Below are positions 11,620 through 21,474 of a stretch of 64,000 bases of DNA, piece after piece (the stretch's first letter is position 1; every line of letters begins with the position of its first letter). The notes under the pieces were generated by a model that was not told the DNA's origin, ran no database searches, and worked only from the letters and a program-made list of their open reading frames with translations. The stretch is from Nematocida parisii ERTm1. Taxonomy: Eukaryota > Microsporidia. The stretch lies in NCBI RefSeq assembly GCF_000250985.1, contig NW_013524650.1, positions 282,831 through 346,830 of the forward strand, read 5' to 3'. Made by a program: the position numbers and the translations under genes.

Positions 11620-12612
11620 ATGATGCATATAAAAAAGAAATATATTATATTTGGAGCCGCGTGGGTTATACGCCTAAATATAGTAATATGTTCAAATCTT
11701 AAAATAAAGTCCCAAATAAGTAAACCTCAAAGGAACATTCCTTATGAATCCGCATTGTTGCCGAGTAGTAATAGTTATATGCAAGGCGCCATTAATGGGG
11801 AGAAACCAGAAAGCCAATTAGAGAATAACAATATTAGTTTGTTTGATTTAATTGACCAAGCGGATTTTGGCACAGCTTTTTCATGTTTAGAAGAATTCAA
11901 CAAGAAAAACAATAAAGTAGACTGTTTTAATAATGCAGAAGAGATGCAAAAAGACAATAGCAGCAGCGAGGCCAAAACCAGCAGCGACCCATATACAGAA
12001 AACAAAAGAGAATTTATTCATACAACAGAATCAGAGTCTTTTAATATGAATACATGTACAAGTTTTGCTTCTTATGATAGCTTGTTAGCTATTTATAAAA
12101 AACAGAACATGTATATTGTACGAAATTATACTAGTTATAAAACATGTCTAGTCAATCTAACAATATATATTGGACATTATTCCCTAAGAAATGATAAACT
12201 ACGTATGTGGGCAGAGGAAGAAATTACTAAATGGAGAAACAACAGAAAGGAAAATATATGGATGATGACATGCCCGTCACAAGCAGATTTTTTCAGAAAA
12301 AGAAGGCTTTTTTCTGAAATGCTTAAAATAAAAGGCAACCAGCTTAACGATATATCTAACCCATCATACTACAATGAGTTTTTAAAAGATTTAGTTAGTT
12401 ATATGAATGTATACGGCCCATGTATACACATCGGCAGCAATGCCATGTATAATAGTAGAAAAAAGAAACAAGAGACTATTGGGGATATATTGACTAATCA
12501 AGAAGTAAGTTTATACTGTTGCTGCAGTGGTATGGACATACAAATAATTACAGAGGAAGCAAAAAAAGATATAAAAGAAGCAGAAGAAGATATAAAACTT
12601 AAAAAAAATTGA
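11620..12612 (+). CDS. Secreted multigene-family protein, upstream frame
   Basis: A 330-aa frame. The N-terminus (residues about 8-25) is hydrophobic after several Lys, consistent with a signal peptide. Asn, Ser and Glu-rich low complexity follows, then a conserved region shared with 2323-3302 that includes Thr-Lys-Trp-Arg, Tyr-Tyr-Asn-Glu-Phe, Gly-Asp-Ile-Leu and Leu-Tyr-Cys-Cys-Cys motifs. The frame stops at TGA 12610-12612 directly after a run of eight A (12601-12608). The continuation with homology to the other copy is in the -1 frame. The other copy has its stop at the equivalent place with the same -1 continuation, so the break is ancestral, programmed, or shared by conversion. The frame may encode a separate short secreted protein. 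Function unknown. Confidence 0.6.
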   Translation: MMHIKKKYIIFGAAWVIRLNIVICSNLKIKSQISKPQRNIPYESALLPSSNSYMQGAINGEKPESQLENNNISLFDLIDQADFGTAFSCLEEFNKKNNKVDCFNNAEEMQKDNSSSEAKTSSDPYTENKREFIHTTESESFNMNTCTSFASYDSLLAIYKKQNMYIVRNYTSYKTCLVNLTIYIGHYSLRNDKLRMWAEEEITKWRNNRKENIWMMTCPSQADFFRKRRLFSEMLKIKGNQLNDISNPSYYNEFLKDLVSYMNVYGPCIHIGSNAMYNSRKKKQETIGDILTNQEVSLYCCCSGMDIQIITEEAKKDIKEAEEDIKLKKN

Positions 12613-14472
12613 ATATTATTCTTTTAATACCAGAAATATATGAAGACTTTTACAAAATACAAAAGCGAATGATTGATGAATTTATTAAAAATAAGTTAGA
12701 AAGCTATATAGATTTGCACATCGAACAAAAACTATTTAGTTATAATAAATTCTATAGAATCTCTGTATTAAACATAAAGCACATTATACTGTATTTTATA
12801 GGGACTGTACAGAAAGATAAAAGTCTAATAGAACAGTCCTATGATAAAATTAAAAAAATAGTAGTAAATACGAAAAACCTATTTCAATGCGATGCAATAG
12901 AGGTATATTCACTAGTTCATGCTATTGTTCAGAAGTTCTATGAAGAATTCATATTTATCTATAAATTGACTATAGAAGAAAAAAATACAATTAAAAAGAG
13001 AACATTGCGTAGGCACATATATATTAGTAGAAAAAACTTATATAAAACACTAGGGGCAGACACAATTAAAATTAAAAAATACATAACAACATATATAATG
13101 CTAAATAAAAAAAGCAATAATGAAAATTCTACATTATATAGTGTAAAATTTCATAATATTTTTAAAAATGCTATTGTACTAAGCATTAAAGATCACTATC
13201 ATGTGCAATTTGTGGATAATCCGCACCATACTATTGAAATAATTCATCTTCCTTTTTATATATACAAAAAAGAAGATGGCTCAGTTATAATGCAGCAGTT
13301 CCATGACATTAATAGTATACTATTACATCTTAAAATGGTATTTAACATAGGATATAAAAAAAGTCATTTGAAGAAAGGCGATGTATACCCGTTTAAATAC
13401 AGTAGAGAGGATAAAACCTGGTCGTTAATAACCGATAAATCCGATTTAAACAAAACAGTACAGGCAATAGAAAATGAAAACTGTAATGTGGTGTTCTATT
13501 ACATAAAAGAAAATATCTATGAAACCGAGTTCTGTTTTGCACAATTTGTGTACCCACCTGAAATAAAAGACATAGTTAACGATGAAAATATTGACAAGCC
13601 AAGAATCCCATTATTTCTCTCGAAATTTATGGTTTCTGGAAGTGTGCTTGGGCCATATGACGAGTCTGTTATATCATATAAAGTATATTCTATGCAAAAC
13701 TATAAATGCATGAAGCCTATTAATTATTTGCACGACTATACAGAGGAAGGGTACAATGACATTATGAAATCTTCTTTAGGCACAATAGAGAACACGACAA
13801 CCTTATCAGTGAAAGAACTTCATATGAGAAAGAACTCTTTAAATTATGCTATTAAGTATTATTATAGTGACTTCTTTATAAGAAAATCAACAGATCCATA
13901 TGAAGATATTCACTGCTATGACATGAATATTATGCAGAAAGAGAGTAAGTCAAACGGCACTGTAAATATATCTTGGAATACACAAGAGAGACACAGTGCT
14001 TATGAGTACACATCATACGCTTTTGATAGTACTGTAAAAGACGAACGACTTCATATGCAGGCAGCCAACCAGCCGGCCATCACTTCATTTATTAATATGC
14101 TTCAGAGAAAAAACCCATCCATAAACACTGCGCTATATGGATACTGCATCTATAAAAATAGCGCGGATATTGACTATAAAGCAAGTGCAGTGTTCTGTCT
14201 GACTATGCGAGATCTTTTAGAGAGAATGAATACGCATTTATTGGATTTAAACAGAAAATATGAAAAAATCGATCCTGTAACAGGTGTAAATCTTTTTAGC
14301 ACCACGCATGGCCCAAAGTTCAATTTAAAGGACATTTCTAATGCTATTCAAGACAGTNNNNNNNNNNNNNNNNNNNNTTATGTTTATAAGAGACAATAAC
14401 TATAACAGCTGCAAATATGGATTTCATTATGATATTTTAAATGCCGTGACGCCCCGTAAGATTATAGTATAG
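12609..14472 (+). CDS. Secreted multigene-family protein, downstream frame (contains a gap)
   Basis: This frame continues the upstream piece after a -1 shift and begins without an ATG (a TTG at 12609 is the first codon after the A run). The first in-frame ATG is at 12669. The N-terminal 250 residues diverge from the copy at 3303-5238, whereas 13384-14357 is identical to 4085-5058. A run of 20 N at 14358-14377 replaces what is 34 bp in the other copy, so the apparent frame after the gap is false. With the other copy's spacing, the frame would continue to TAG 14470-14472, about 10 codons after the two copies part at 14443. The C-terminus is therefore shorter than in the other copy. No domain is recognised. 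Confidence 0.55.
14358..14377. other. Assembly gap (20 N)
   Basis: A run of 20 N interrupts the duplicated tract. The matching interval of the other copy, between the same flanks, is 34 bp, so the gap length is nominal. The gap lies inside a repeat shared with 4085-5158, which makes the local assembly less reliable. Confidence 0.95.
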
Positions 14473-15000
14473 CGAACTTGGGAACTATAGATAAATAACT
14501 ATAAATATAGTGAAGCGAAGAAATAAAATTCTATAGTAGCTATTTTGTTTTATATTTTAGAAGACTACGTGTATTACAGGGATTTGACTAAAAGTATAAC
14601 TTAATACATACTTTCTTAAAAAGACCAATATTCACAGCCTGGTCTAGAATGGCTGTTTAGTACTCGCAGATGTGTTTATATTTTAAGTGGATCAGAGACA
14701 TTTTATCATCACACTCAGACAGGGATAACTATAGATTTGCTCATCACTTCCTTATTGTTCTTAAAAAGAACAGGGGGATAAAAAAAAGACAAAAATAAAA
14801 GAAATATTCAAATATAAAATACTGGAAATGCCTTCTGTATTGTATAGCAAAAGCAGACAAATCCAGTAACCTCATTAAATAGAAAAAATTCGAGCATACA
14901 AAGCCAATAAAGAAAAAAAGTGCATTAGAAACAATTTAGTAATGTAAACAAGGCCGTATATATCAGATGTGTTCGGCGTATACCCAGGAAAAATCTTGAA
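14473..15000. other. Intergenic region, no gene seen
   Basis: About 530 bases downstream of the family copy and of the nucleoporin-like gene (both ends converge here). It contains a short perfect inverted repeat GTTCTTAAAAAGAAC at 14757-14771. Nothing else is recognised. Confidence 0.4.
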
Positions 15001-17499
15001 TTATCTTCCCATATACTGAGGAAGGCTAATTAGCTGCTCAGAGTTAAAAAGGAATAGAGGGGCGCATATAGCAAGATAGTTATCCAGCCCAATGTCTGGA
15101 GCAGCTATAATGAAGAATCTAACTATAACAAGAGAAAGAAGGAATTCATTTCTGTTAAGAGACTCTGGCACAGGCATAGAGCCAATAAAACCAATTGCTA
15201 AATGCAGGAACTCGTCATTTGTGATTTCAGTGTTTCGTATATCATGTACTGAGTGGAGAGCTTTCATTCCTATTTCAGAGTACTTCATCATGTCAGAGGG
15301 AGAAAGAAGCCTGTATATATATGACAGATACCCTATAAAGGCAGGTATTCCTTGAGCTAAAGAGTACTCATCTGTCATAACAGAAGAAAACTCGTTTTTA
15401 TCTAAGATGTTTGAAGATGCCTTGAATGAATGGTATTTTAGTATATTCACTACTTCTTTTCGGAGCTTTTTGTCAAAGGAGGCTGCTTTACAGTTTGTTA
15501 CAGAAATAGAAGAAAGAGACACTGCGTACTCATTTAGCGCAGCATCAATCCATGCTTTGATTCCGAACAGCATGGGCTCACTAATTCTGTTTTTTTGTCC
15601 ATACGCGTACACATCAGAAGTAGAGACAAAGTCTCTCTGTGCTCTTATAGCAAGCATTCTTCTGTGGCTGTTCTTGACATCAGTCTTTGCGAGTTTTTCT
15701 CTGAGTGATCTGTTGACAGGCACAACTTTTTCTTGAAGCAGCATTTCTAGCCCCTTTATTGTAGAAACATTTCTGCACTTGCATGCATCTACAAATCTCT
15801 TCTGGTTTCCATCCCATTTGAAGTTAAGGCGAATCCAATGAACTCGAACATCATTAACTATATCAGTAACAAAGTTAGGCACTGGTGGATATAAAGAGGA
15901 AACAGCCAGGTCAATATAAATTGTTGGATATTCTGTGTCTTGTGAGGCAGGTATGCACCCAAGCACTTCCTTTTTAGAAATAACAGCAATCACGATCTTT
16001 CCATTAACAACTACAAGATTTTCCTTTGTAATGATAACCATTCCATTTGTCAGCTCATACATCTCAATGAAGTCATCTACACAGTCTGGAAAGACAATTC
16101 CAGAGGCTGCGAGAGACTTGATCTTCTTAAACCTCTCTGTGGCCTTCAGCAGCTCTGTTAGTCTGTCATTGTGTTTAGACAGTAGAAGAATTTCCTTCTT
16201 GAAAAGTAAACCCTCTGGGCCCTCTTCCACAGTACTCGATGACTCCTCTGCATTTTTATTGGCCTCCGCCGCTTTCAAAGCTGCTTTTTTCTCTATTTCC
16301 GCGCATCCCTTCTCCAACGAATTCATTGCCTCTGTTATGTATAGTCTGTACTTGATGAGGCGGTGGTATATGTCTACAAAGAGTAGGCACAAATTGCAGT
16401 TAAATTTCCTTTCAGCCGCCATCACCTCTGAGCTGTACTTCTGCTTGTACATTGCAATATTCTCCTCAACTGACGCAATGTATGTAATAAAGGTAGGCGA
16501 ATAAATGACTGAGGACAGTTTGTCAAAATACGCAAGCATAGAAGTGCTTACTGTCTCCATAGCAGCATTTACTAGCTTCTTATCAATTAACTGCTGAAGT
16601 TTCTGGAATGCGTCAAGCCTTACTTTTGTATCTCCATATAATGCAGCAAGATCCGCAGCATTCCCCTCAATGCATGCATTCACATCCACATCAATATAGT
16701 CTTTAGACATTGTTCGAATGATAGTTCCCAAAAATACATCACTAAGCAGGCGTATAATTGCCTGTAAATTAGTGAATATTTTATTGTGGTCTGAGTTGTA
16801 TAGCCAGTTTCCGACCTCTTTAATGCAGACCTTGCTTCTTTGTAGCCCCATTATGAATGAAAGCTCTCCTGCATAGAAGCTCTTTTGGCCTTCCCTCAGA
16901 ATAGAGCTAGACTTATCAAATACCCCATCTGCAGCAGACTTGTACACAATCTGCGTGTTTTCTAGCAGTCCTGATGCTTCATCGCTCATTACTATGCTGA
17001 ATTTACACTGAAACATCTCTCCCTTGTCTGTTGCCTCAAATGCAATCAGTGGCTCGATTGGCTTTTCTCTTTTATTAATCTCAGGGAATGAAGAAAACTC
17101 ACCCTCTGGATACTCGTTTGTGTTTGTGCTGGATTTTTGCAGACCAAATGAAGTTTTAAACATTTTGGCAATGCCTGTTCCAAGTAAAAGACCAATAACA
17201 CCAGATTTGCTCTTACTTGTCAGCTTTCCATCCCCGGTTCTTTCATCTTTCTTTATGACTTGCACTATTCTTCGCTTTTTACTCGGGCACTTCCCAAATC
17301 GCTGAATCTGAATGACTTGGATCGCAGACCAGATAATAGACTGGGTGAATGCATCATGCTTGTCTTCATCTTTTGTGACAGGCATATTTTCTATAGGCAC
17401 CGCGTATTCTGTCCCTGCAAAAAGAACTCGCCCATGTATTTGGGAGGTTTTCTGGAAGACTGCAGGTCCTTTGTTAGTAAGTATTACAAAATATTCCAT
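15001..17499 (-). CDS. Nup155/Nup170-like nucleoporin (tentative)
   Basis: An 832-aa, mostly helical protein. Near the N-terminus a Leu-Thr-Asn-Lys-Gly-containing strand is followed within about 45 residues by an alanine-containing helix before basic residues. This recalls the end of the beta-propeller and start of the alpha-solenoid of Nup155/Nup170 nucleoporins, which build the inner ring of the nuclear pore. The C-terminal 300 residues are helical with recurrent Leu and Ala, as in solenoid nucleoporins. A coiled, Ala/Glu/Lys-rich stretch lies around residues 390-440. The protein is shorter than fungal Nup170 (about 1500 aa) and would lack most of the propeller. No signal or membrane segment is seen. 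The match is by general feel, so another solenoid scaffold (vesicle coat or tether) remains possible. The start is the ATG preceded, on its own strand, by TTTTTAATTTC. Confidence 0.4.
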   Translation of the reverse strand: MEYFVILTNKGPAVFQKTSQIHGRVLFAGTEYAVPIENMPVTKDEDKHDAFTQSIIWSAIQVIQIQRFGKCPSKKRRIVQVIKKDERTGDGKLTSKSKSGVIGLLLGTGIAKMFKTSFGLQKSSTNTNEYPEGEFSSFPEINKREKPIEPLIAFEATDKGEMFQCKFSIVMSDEASGLLENTQIVYKSAADGVFDKSSSILREGQKSFYAGELSFIMGLQRSKVCIKEVGNWLYNSDHNKIFTNLQAIIRLLSDVFLGTIIRTMSKDYIDVDVNACIEGNAADLAALYGDTKVRLDAFQKLQQLIDKKLVNAAMETVSTSMLAYFDKLSSVIYSPTFITYIASVEENIAMYKQKYSSEVMAAERKFNCNLCLLFVDIYHRLIKYRLYITEAMNSLEKGCAEIEKKAALKAAEANKNAEESSSTVEEGPEGLLFKKEILLLSKHNDRLTELLKATERFKKIKSLAASGIVFPDCVDDFIEMYELTNGMVIITKENLVVVNGKIVIAVISKKEVLGCIPASQDTEYPTIYIDLAVSSLYPPVPNFVTDIVNDVRVHWIRLNFKWDGNQKRFVDACKCRNVSTIKGLEMLLQEKVVPVNRSLREKLAKTDVKNSHRRMLAIRAQRDFVSTSDVYAYGQKNRISEPMLFGIKAWIDAALNEYAVSLSSISVTNCKAASFDKKLRKEVVNILKYHSFKASSNILDKNEFSSVMTDEYSLAQGIPAFIGYLSYIYRLLSPSDMMKYSEIGMKALHSVHDIRNTEITNDEFLHLAIGFIGSMPVPESLNRNEFLLSLVIVRFFIIAAPDIGLDNYLAICAPLFLFNSEQLISLPQYMGR

Positions 17500-17924
17500 G
17501 AAATTAAAAATCTATTTTAATTATATGCTAATTTAATTTACCTGATTGATGCTGCCCACTTAGCTCCACGGTCTCTTTCGACCTATTTTACTAATAGATA
17601 GATCTAGTGGCACAATTAAACCAATTTATAAATTCTGGCCATACCTGTATTTAATGATTTTATCTATAAATTAAACTAGCCCGATATAACCCGAACTATG
17701 AAAATTCTAAAGCCAAACTTAGCTAAAAACTCTGCAAATAGCTTCAAATAAGTAAATATAAGAAATACTCCAAATGCAATAAAAATGTACGAGTGGGTAT
17801 ATAAACAAGTATTCTATCTAATACTATCAAAATTATATTTTATATCCAAAAATAATATAGCAGGCATTCTAATCGCTTCCGAGTATATTTTAAATTGAGT
17901 CTACTCTGGGTATACACTGTAAAT
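17500..17924. other. Intergenic region with doubled motif
   Basis: About 425 bases between two minus-strand genes. It holds a doubled CCCGA motif at 17680-17695 (10-bp period). No gene, RNA or tandem repeat is visible otherwise. Confidence 0.45.
17680..17696 (+). repeat. Doubled CCCGA motif, 10-bp period
   Basis: CCGA occurs at 17681 and 17691 within GCCCGATATAACCCGAAC, exactly 10 bp apart, matching the dispersed doubled motif found elsewhere in the window. Confidence 0.7.
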
Positions 17925-18449
17925 TTATGCAGAAAATGATCCCACCCATACAGAGTGTATTATTTCATTTGAATTGTTCTTAATAATAGTTTGCTTAAAT
18001 GCCTGCCTGCCCTCTTCTGCATTTCCCGCTGCAGCCTCTATTTCGTATCTAGAAGGTATGTTTATATAGTCAAGTATCATATTAACAGCATGCACGGCTC
18101 CCTCCATATATCTCTGAGAGGACAGCACAGATAAGTGCATAGAAAACTTAAGATGAATACCCAGCTTGTGCACTTCATTGTCTAATGCGCTTGTTAATAT
18201 ATGCCGAATCATTGGAATACTCTTTTTGTCGTATGCCACTATCTCCAAGCTGTCAAATATACTGGGCCCCATGTGTTTTATCACGCAAGCATTGCCGGGA
18301 GCATACTGCACGCCTACTCCTTTTGTAATCTTTCCTGTTATAGCTATATGTATCCCGTTCTTTTCTTCCTGTATTTCGATGGGAATATCCTCGTTTCCAT
18401 TAAATATTCCTCCATCCAGCTGCATTGGCGTGCTCTCTTCTTTCATCAT
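17925..18449 (-). CDS. RNase PH-fold exosome subunit, Rrp46-like (tentative)
   Basis: A 174-aa protein. The central part has the pattern of RNase PH-fold subunits of the exosome ring (Rrp46, Rrp43, Mtr3, Rrp41): a Gly-Asn-containing strand leading to His-Met-Gly-Pro, a helix with paired hydrophobics, then a strand followed by an Ala-containing helix and an Ile-Pro turn (residues about 95-140). These subunits form the RNA-channelling ring of the nuclear and cytoplasmic exosome, mostly without catalytic activity. It is shorter than Rrp46 of yeast (223 aa), as is usual in microsporidia. It is divergent from the Not3/5 gene with 71 bp between the starts, another mRNA-decay function, which supports the call. 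An AAATTT element lies in the shared spacer. Which of the six ring subunits it is cannot be decided here. Confidence 0.5.
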   Translation of the reverse strand: MMKEESTPMQLDGGIFNGNEDIPIEIQEEKNGIHIAITGKITKGVGVQYAPGNACVIKHMGPSIFDSLEIVAYDKKSIPMIRHILTSALDNEVHKLGIHLKFSMHLSVLSSQRYMEGAVHAVNMILDYINIPSRYEIEAAAGNAEEGRQAFKQTIIKNNSNEIIHSVWVGSFSA

Positions 18450-18520
18450 TATGGAAATTTAAAAATAACTTGGATAAATGCATTTCCCAATTATTTGGAT
18501 TTTATTTGTCGCATAAGTCC

Positions 18521-19684
18521 ATGGCAGGAAAGAAACTCGTTGAAATTGAAAGGACAGGCAAGAAAATACAAGAAAGTAGCAAGAATGTCTTGGCTCTAAT
18601 AAAGAAGCTGGGATATGCCAAGACAGCGGGCGAAATAAAGCCTATCCCGAAGGCCCCTCTTCTGACGTATCAAGACAGAAGTAAATACGAGAAAGAGCTT
18701 AAAAAAGAAGTAAAAAAGTTGAATACCCTTAAAGAAATGCTCCGGAGTGGTCCCAAAGAGGATAAGATCAAAGAGGAAATAGAGGTATACAGAAAGGGCG
18801 TAGAAATGATGATTGAGATGGAAGTGGCAGTTAGTGGCAGCCTAAGGGAAAAAGCTGAAATATTCCGAAATAATTCAGAAAGTGAAAAAATATCTGAGGC
18901 ACTAAAGAACTTAGAACTGGAGATAAAAACAAAGAAAACGACCCAAATAACTGTAGAATATATGAAAGCATTATTAAAACAGGCGGTGGAAAGGAAGGAG
19001 CCCCTCCACAGCTATCTAAACGATTATTATGATGGAAAGGTGTCGATACTTGACTTTGCAAACGTACTTATTAGCAAACCAGCGAAGCCTGAAGAGAATG
19101 AGACAGAAGATGCCTGGCAGGGAGAAAGGCCAGCAGAAACAAAAAGAAAGAAGAAAGAAGTGCCTGCGCCAGTACAATATCCGCAAGCTAAGCCAGAAAA
19201 AAGTGAAAAGAGCCATTTCGACCATGTGCTGAAAAGAATTGAGGGAATAAAATTAAAAATTCCTATGGACATTCAGCTTGTAAATAGTATGCGAAACTAT
19301 CTTAACTATAACAGTACGTGCGGCATGGCATACGCCATGGATGAAAATGAAGACATGCCAGATTACTTCCCAAGTAAAGCAAGCATTCTTCTGAGCAGCC
19401 CAGATTTCTATCAAAAGCTAGACATGGACACTCTCTTCTTTATATTCTACTTCCACCAGAATACTCCGTGCCAATACTATGCAGCAAGGGAGTTAAAGAA
19501 CTATTCCTGGAGGTATCACACAAAGTATATGGCATGGTTCCAGAGGTTAGAAGAACCCAGCATTATCACAGAGGACTATGAACAAGGAACATACATCTTC
19601 TTTGACTACGAAGTATCCTGGAGCAGTAGAAAGAAAGAGAACTTTAGATTTGACTACAAATATTTGGAAGACAGTGCCCTATAA
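18521..19684 (+). CDS. NOT5: CCR4-NOT complex subunit Not3/Not5
   Basis: The C-terminal 90 residues are a clear NOT2/NOT3/NOT5 box: Leu-Asp-x-Asp-Thr-Leu-Phe-Phe-Ile-Phe-Tyr, a Gln-Tyr-x-Ala-Ala-x-Glu-Leu helix, Ser-Trp-Arg-Tyr-His, Trp-Phe-Gln-Arg and Glu-Gly/Gln-Gly-Thr-Tyr-x-Phe-Phe-Asp. The N-terminal 130 residues are a charged coiled coil like the Not3 N-domain (Lys-Tyr-Glu-x-x-Leu-Lys-Lys-Glu-x-Lys-Lys-Leu). The middle is a Lys, Glu and Pro-rich linker. The complex scaffolds deadenylation and mRNA decay in the cytoplasm. I place the start at ATG 18521. The frame is open upstream to 18425 but would overlap the divergent exosome gene, and the conserved N-domain starts after 18521. The 387-aa length is below yeast Not5 (560 aa). 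An AATAAA signal lies 3 bp after the stop. Confidence 0.88.
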   Translation: MAGKKLVEIERTGKKIQESSKNVLALIKKLGYAKTAGEIKPIPKAPLLTYQDRSKYEKELKKEVKKLNTLKEMLRSGPKEDKIKEEIEVYRKGVEMMIEMEVAVSGSLREKAEIFRNNSESEKISEALKNLELEIKTKKTTQITVEYMKALLKQAVERKEPLHSYLNDYYDGKVSILDFANVLISKPAKPEENETEDAWQGERPAETKRKKKEVPAPVQYPQAKPEKSEKSHFDHVLKRIEGIKLKIPMDIQLVNSMRNYLNYNSTCGMAYAMDENEDMPDYFPSKASILLSSPDFYQKLDMDTLFFIFYFHQNTPCQYYAARELKNYSWRYHTKYMAWFQRLEEPSIITEDYEQGTYIFFDYEVSWSSRKKENFRFDYKYLEDSAL

Positions 19685-19857
19685 AATAAATACCTGATAA
19701 ATATACTTTACTATAAATATGCTCTAGTGCATAAATTAATTATTTTTGGTTCTTTTGGGCTGTTTTTATTTTGTAATTTGCAATTAGTCGTATCTGGGCA
19801 TCCTGATTCATATTTGTTTTGTTATTTATGTTATATATTGTTTTCTTCTTTTTTTTT

Positions 19858-20604
19858 ATGTTTTCCGGAATGGGTGCGTTATTCGTGGTTCTCCTGCGTA
19901 CATTCGCAGATGTTCTTCACACTCTTTCCATGCTTATTTTACTTGTAAAAATGAACAGAACCAAGTCATGCTCAGGAATATCTCTAAGATCGCAAATTCT
20001 CTATCTATCGGTTTATATTCTACGGTATTTAGATCTGTTCTATTTAATGGTCTATCCTCCCAAAAAGATACCATACAGGTTGATATATAATTCGTTCATG
20101 AAAATATTTTTCATATCCTTACAGTTAAACATTATATATAAGATGCTGTACAGTTATTACTACTCGTATGATAAGGAGTATGATGATATGCCAATAATAT
20201 ACATAATAGCAGTAGCGCTTGTATCTGGGCTATTGTTGTGTGATACAAAAATATCCGCCCATATCATTAGGGGAACGATTGAGTGGCTATGGGCTGCATC
20301 TATTGTGCTTGAGTCTGTATCAATACTACCGCAATTATCACTACTGCACCGAGTGGGTGAGGGTGAAATATTAACAATTGAGTATGTTATAACCCTTGGA
20401 TTGTACAGATTTATCTATATGCTTATTTGGATCGGTAAATTTGTGTCAACTGGCGAAGTAGCAAGTCATTTACTTCTCTGGGGATCAGTCGTGCAGTCTG
20501 TTATATATCTAGAATTGTTCTGGGTTTATGCTAATAGAGTTATAAAATCTGGACGGAAGTTTACTCTCAAGCCAAAAAAGTTCTTGCGCGATGCGTTCTT
20601 ATAA
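19858..20604 (+). CDS. ERD2: KDEL (HDEL) receptor, ER retention receptor Erd2
   Basis: The protein matches the seven-TM KDEL receptor family. It has a Lys-x-x-x-Thr-Lys-Ser-Cys-x-Gly-Ile-Ser-x-x-Ser-Gln-Ile-Leu motif after TM1, then Arg-Tyr-Leu-Asp-Leu-Phe, a Tyr-Asn-x-x-Met-Lys-Ile helix, and a Leu-Tyr-Arg-hydrophobic-Tyr-x-x-x-Trp segment near TM6. The receptor binds C-terminal HDEL/KDEL signals in the Golgi and returns ER residents by COPI vesicles. The C-terminus is basic (Lys-Pro-Lys-Lys), as expected for retrieval. The frame is open from 19819; ATG 19858 or 19870 fits the family N-terminus better, because the upstream residues are a run of Phe. The stop is followed directly by AATAAA. 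It implies a conventional ER-Golgi recycling route. Confidence 0.85.
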   Translation: MFSGMGALFVVLLRTFADVLHTLSMLILLVKMNRTKSCSGISLRSQILYLSVYILRYLDLFYLMVYPPKKIPYRLIYNSFMKIFFISLQLNIIYKMLYSYYYSYDKEYDDMPIIYIIAVALVSGLLLCDTKISAHIIRGTIEWLWAASIVLESVSILPQLSLLHRVGEGEILTIEYVITLGLYRFIYMLIWIGKFVSTGEVASHLLLWGSVVQSVIYLELFWVYANRVIKSGRKFTLKPKKFLRDAFL

Positions 20605-21084
20605 AATAAATGTGTTTATGCTGGGTAGAATGTGTTTAAACTGTAATAACTCAGATTTAAATTGTGTATGCTATAAATTGCTTGTGTATATTGTTTGCTT
20701 GTTCTCCTATATACTATAAAATATACATGTAAAACTATATAAATAACCTGAAATGCATTATATAAGGCATAAAAACATGCTTATATTCAATATTACAGAA
20801 AATATACATAACCAACAAGCGAATTGTGGAATTGTTTGAGTTATTACAAATTATTACATATTTTATTCATAATATACATTCTACATATGGATAAACTATT
20901 TTAAAGTAATTACTGCCATAAGAACAATTGCTAATATTTTAAAATAAATACCAAGGTGTACAAATAAAATTATTTAAAGTTTGTTTAAATTCTGTTTTAT
21001 TTTCAAAATGATTTGAGTTATAGGAAATAATCCGGAAATAATCCAAAATTATTCCAACTTGACTTGAATATGTCTATTTATGCT
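20605..21084. other. Intergenic region
   Basis: About 480 AT-rich bases between converging genes. The only feature seen is an 11-bp direct repeat GGAAATAATCC, twice in tandem at 21023-21044. No gene or RNA is recognised. Confidence 0.4.
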
Positions 21085-21432
21085 TCATTGCAATTTAGGC
21101 CGGGGCTCTTTTATTTGTGCGCTTTTTTCAAAGTAATCTATTAGGTCAGTTACTGTTTTTGATGCGTCTGTAAATGTATTCGGCTTCTTAATATTTTCGA
21201 CTTCAAAGTTCTTCTCTTTATTTTTACTTTCTAAAAGTGCATTCCTTGTTTCGATAAACTGTATTTCTTCTACCATGTTTATTCTGTTGATGATTAACAT
21301 GTCCATTACCTCTAACAATTTTTCTTTCGACTCTATGCTCTTTTGCTTTACTTCTATGGCTTGCTTAATTATTTCGTTAATTTGCTTTTTGTCTTTGCAT
21401 GTTTTCTTTATCTCTGCTAGTCTTTCAAACAT
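21085..21432 (-). CDS. Small coiled-coil protein
   Basis: A 115-aa hydrophilic protein with almost continuous helical heptads from residue about 5 to 80 (many Lys, Glu and Ile) and a short tail ending in a Pro-Arg-Pro segment. No signal peptide, membrane segment or known domain is seen. It lies 42 bp downstream of the phosducin-like gene on the same strand. Small coiled-coil proteins of this sort in fungi include kinetochore, tethering and complex-assembly subunits, but nothing in the sequence picks one. Confidence 0.6.
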   Translation of the reverse strand: MFERLAEIKKTCKDKKQINEIIKQAIEVKQKSIESKEKLLEVMDMLIINRINMVEEIQFIETRNALLESKNKEKNFEVENIKKPNTFTDASKTVTDLIDYFEKSAQIKEPRPKLQ

Positions 21433-21474
21433 GTTTTAGGCCTCTCCTGGTTTTCTTTTCTTTTGTTAATTATC

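Noticed and set aside
13384-14399. C-terminal residues after the N gap in the downstream family frame
   Set aside because: The gap is 20 N where the other copy has 34 bp, so the frame after the gap in the raw sequence is shifted; the real stop is inferred at 14472.
14757-14771. GTTCTTAAAAAGAAC as a regulatory palindrome
   Set aside because: A short AT-rich palindrome in a non-coding spacer with no second copy or nearby start; likely chance.
15092-17536. Plus-strand frames antisense to the nucleoporin-like gene
   Set aside because: Low-complexity Ser/Phe/Leu composition typical of antisense shadow, no conserved motifs.
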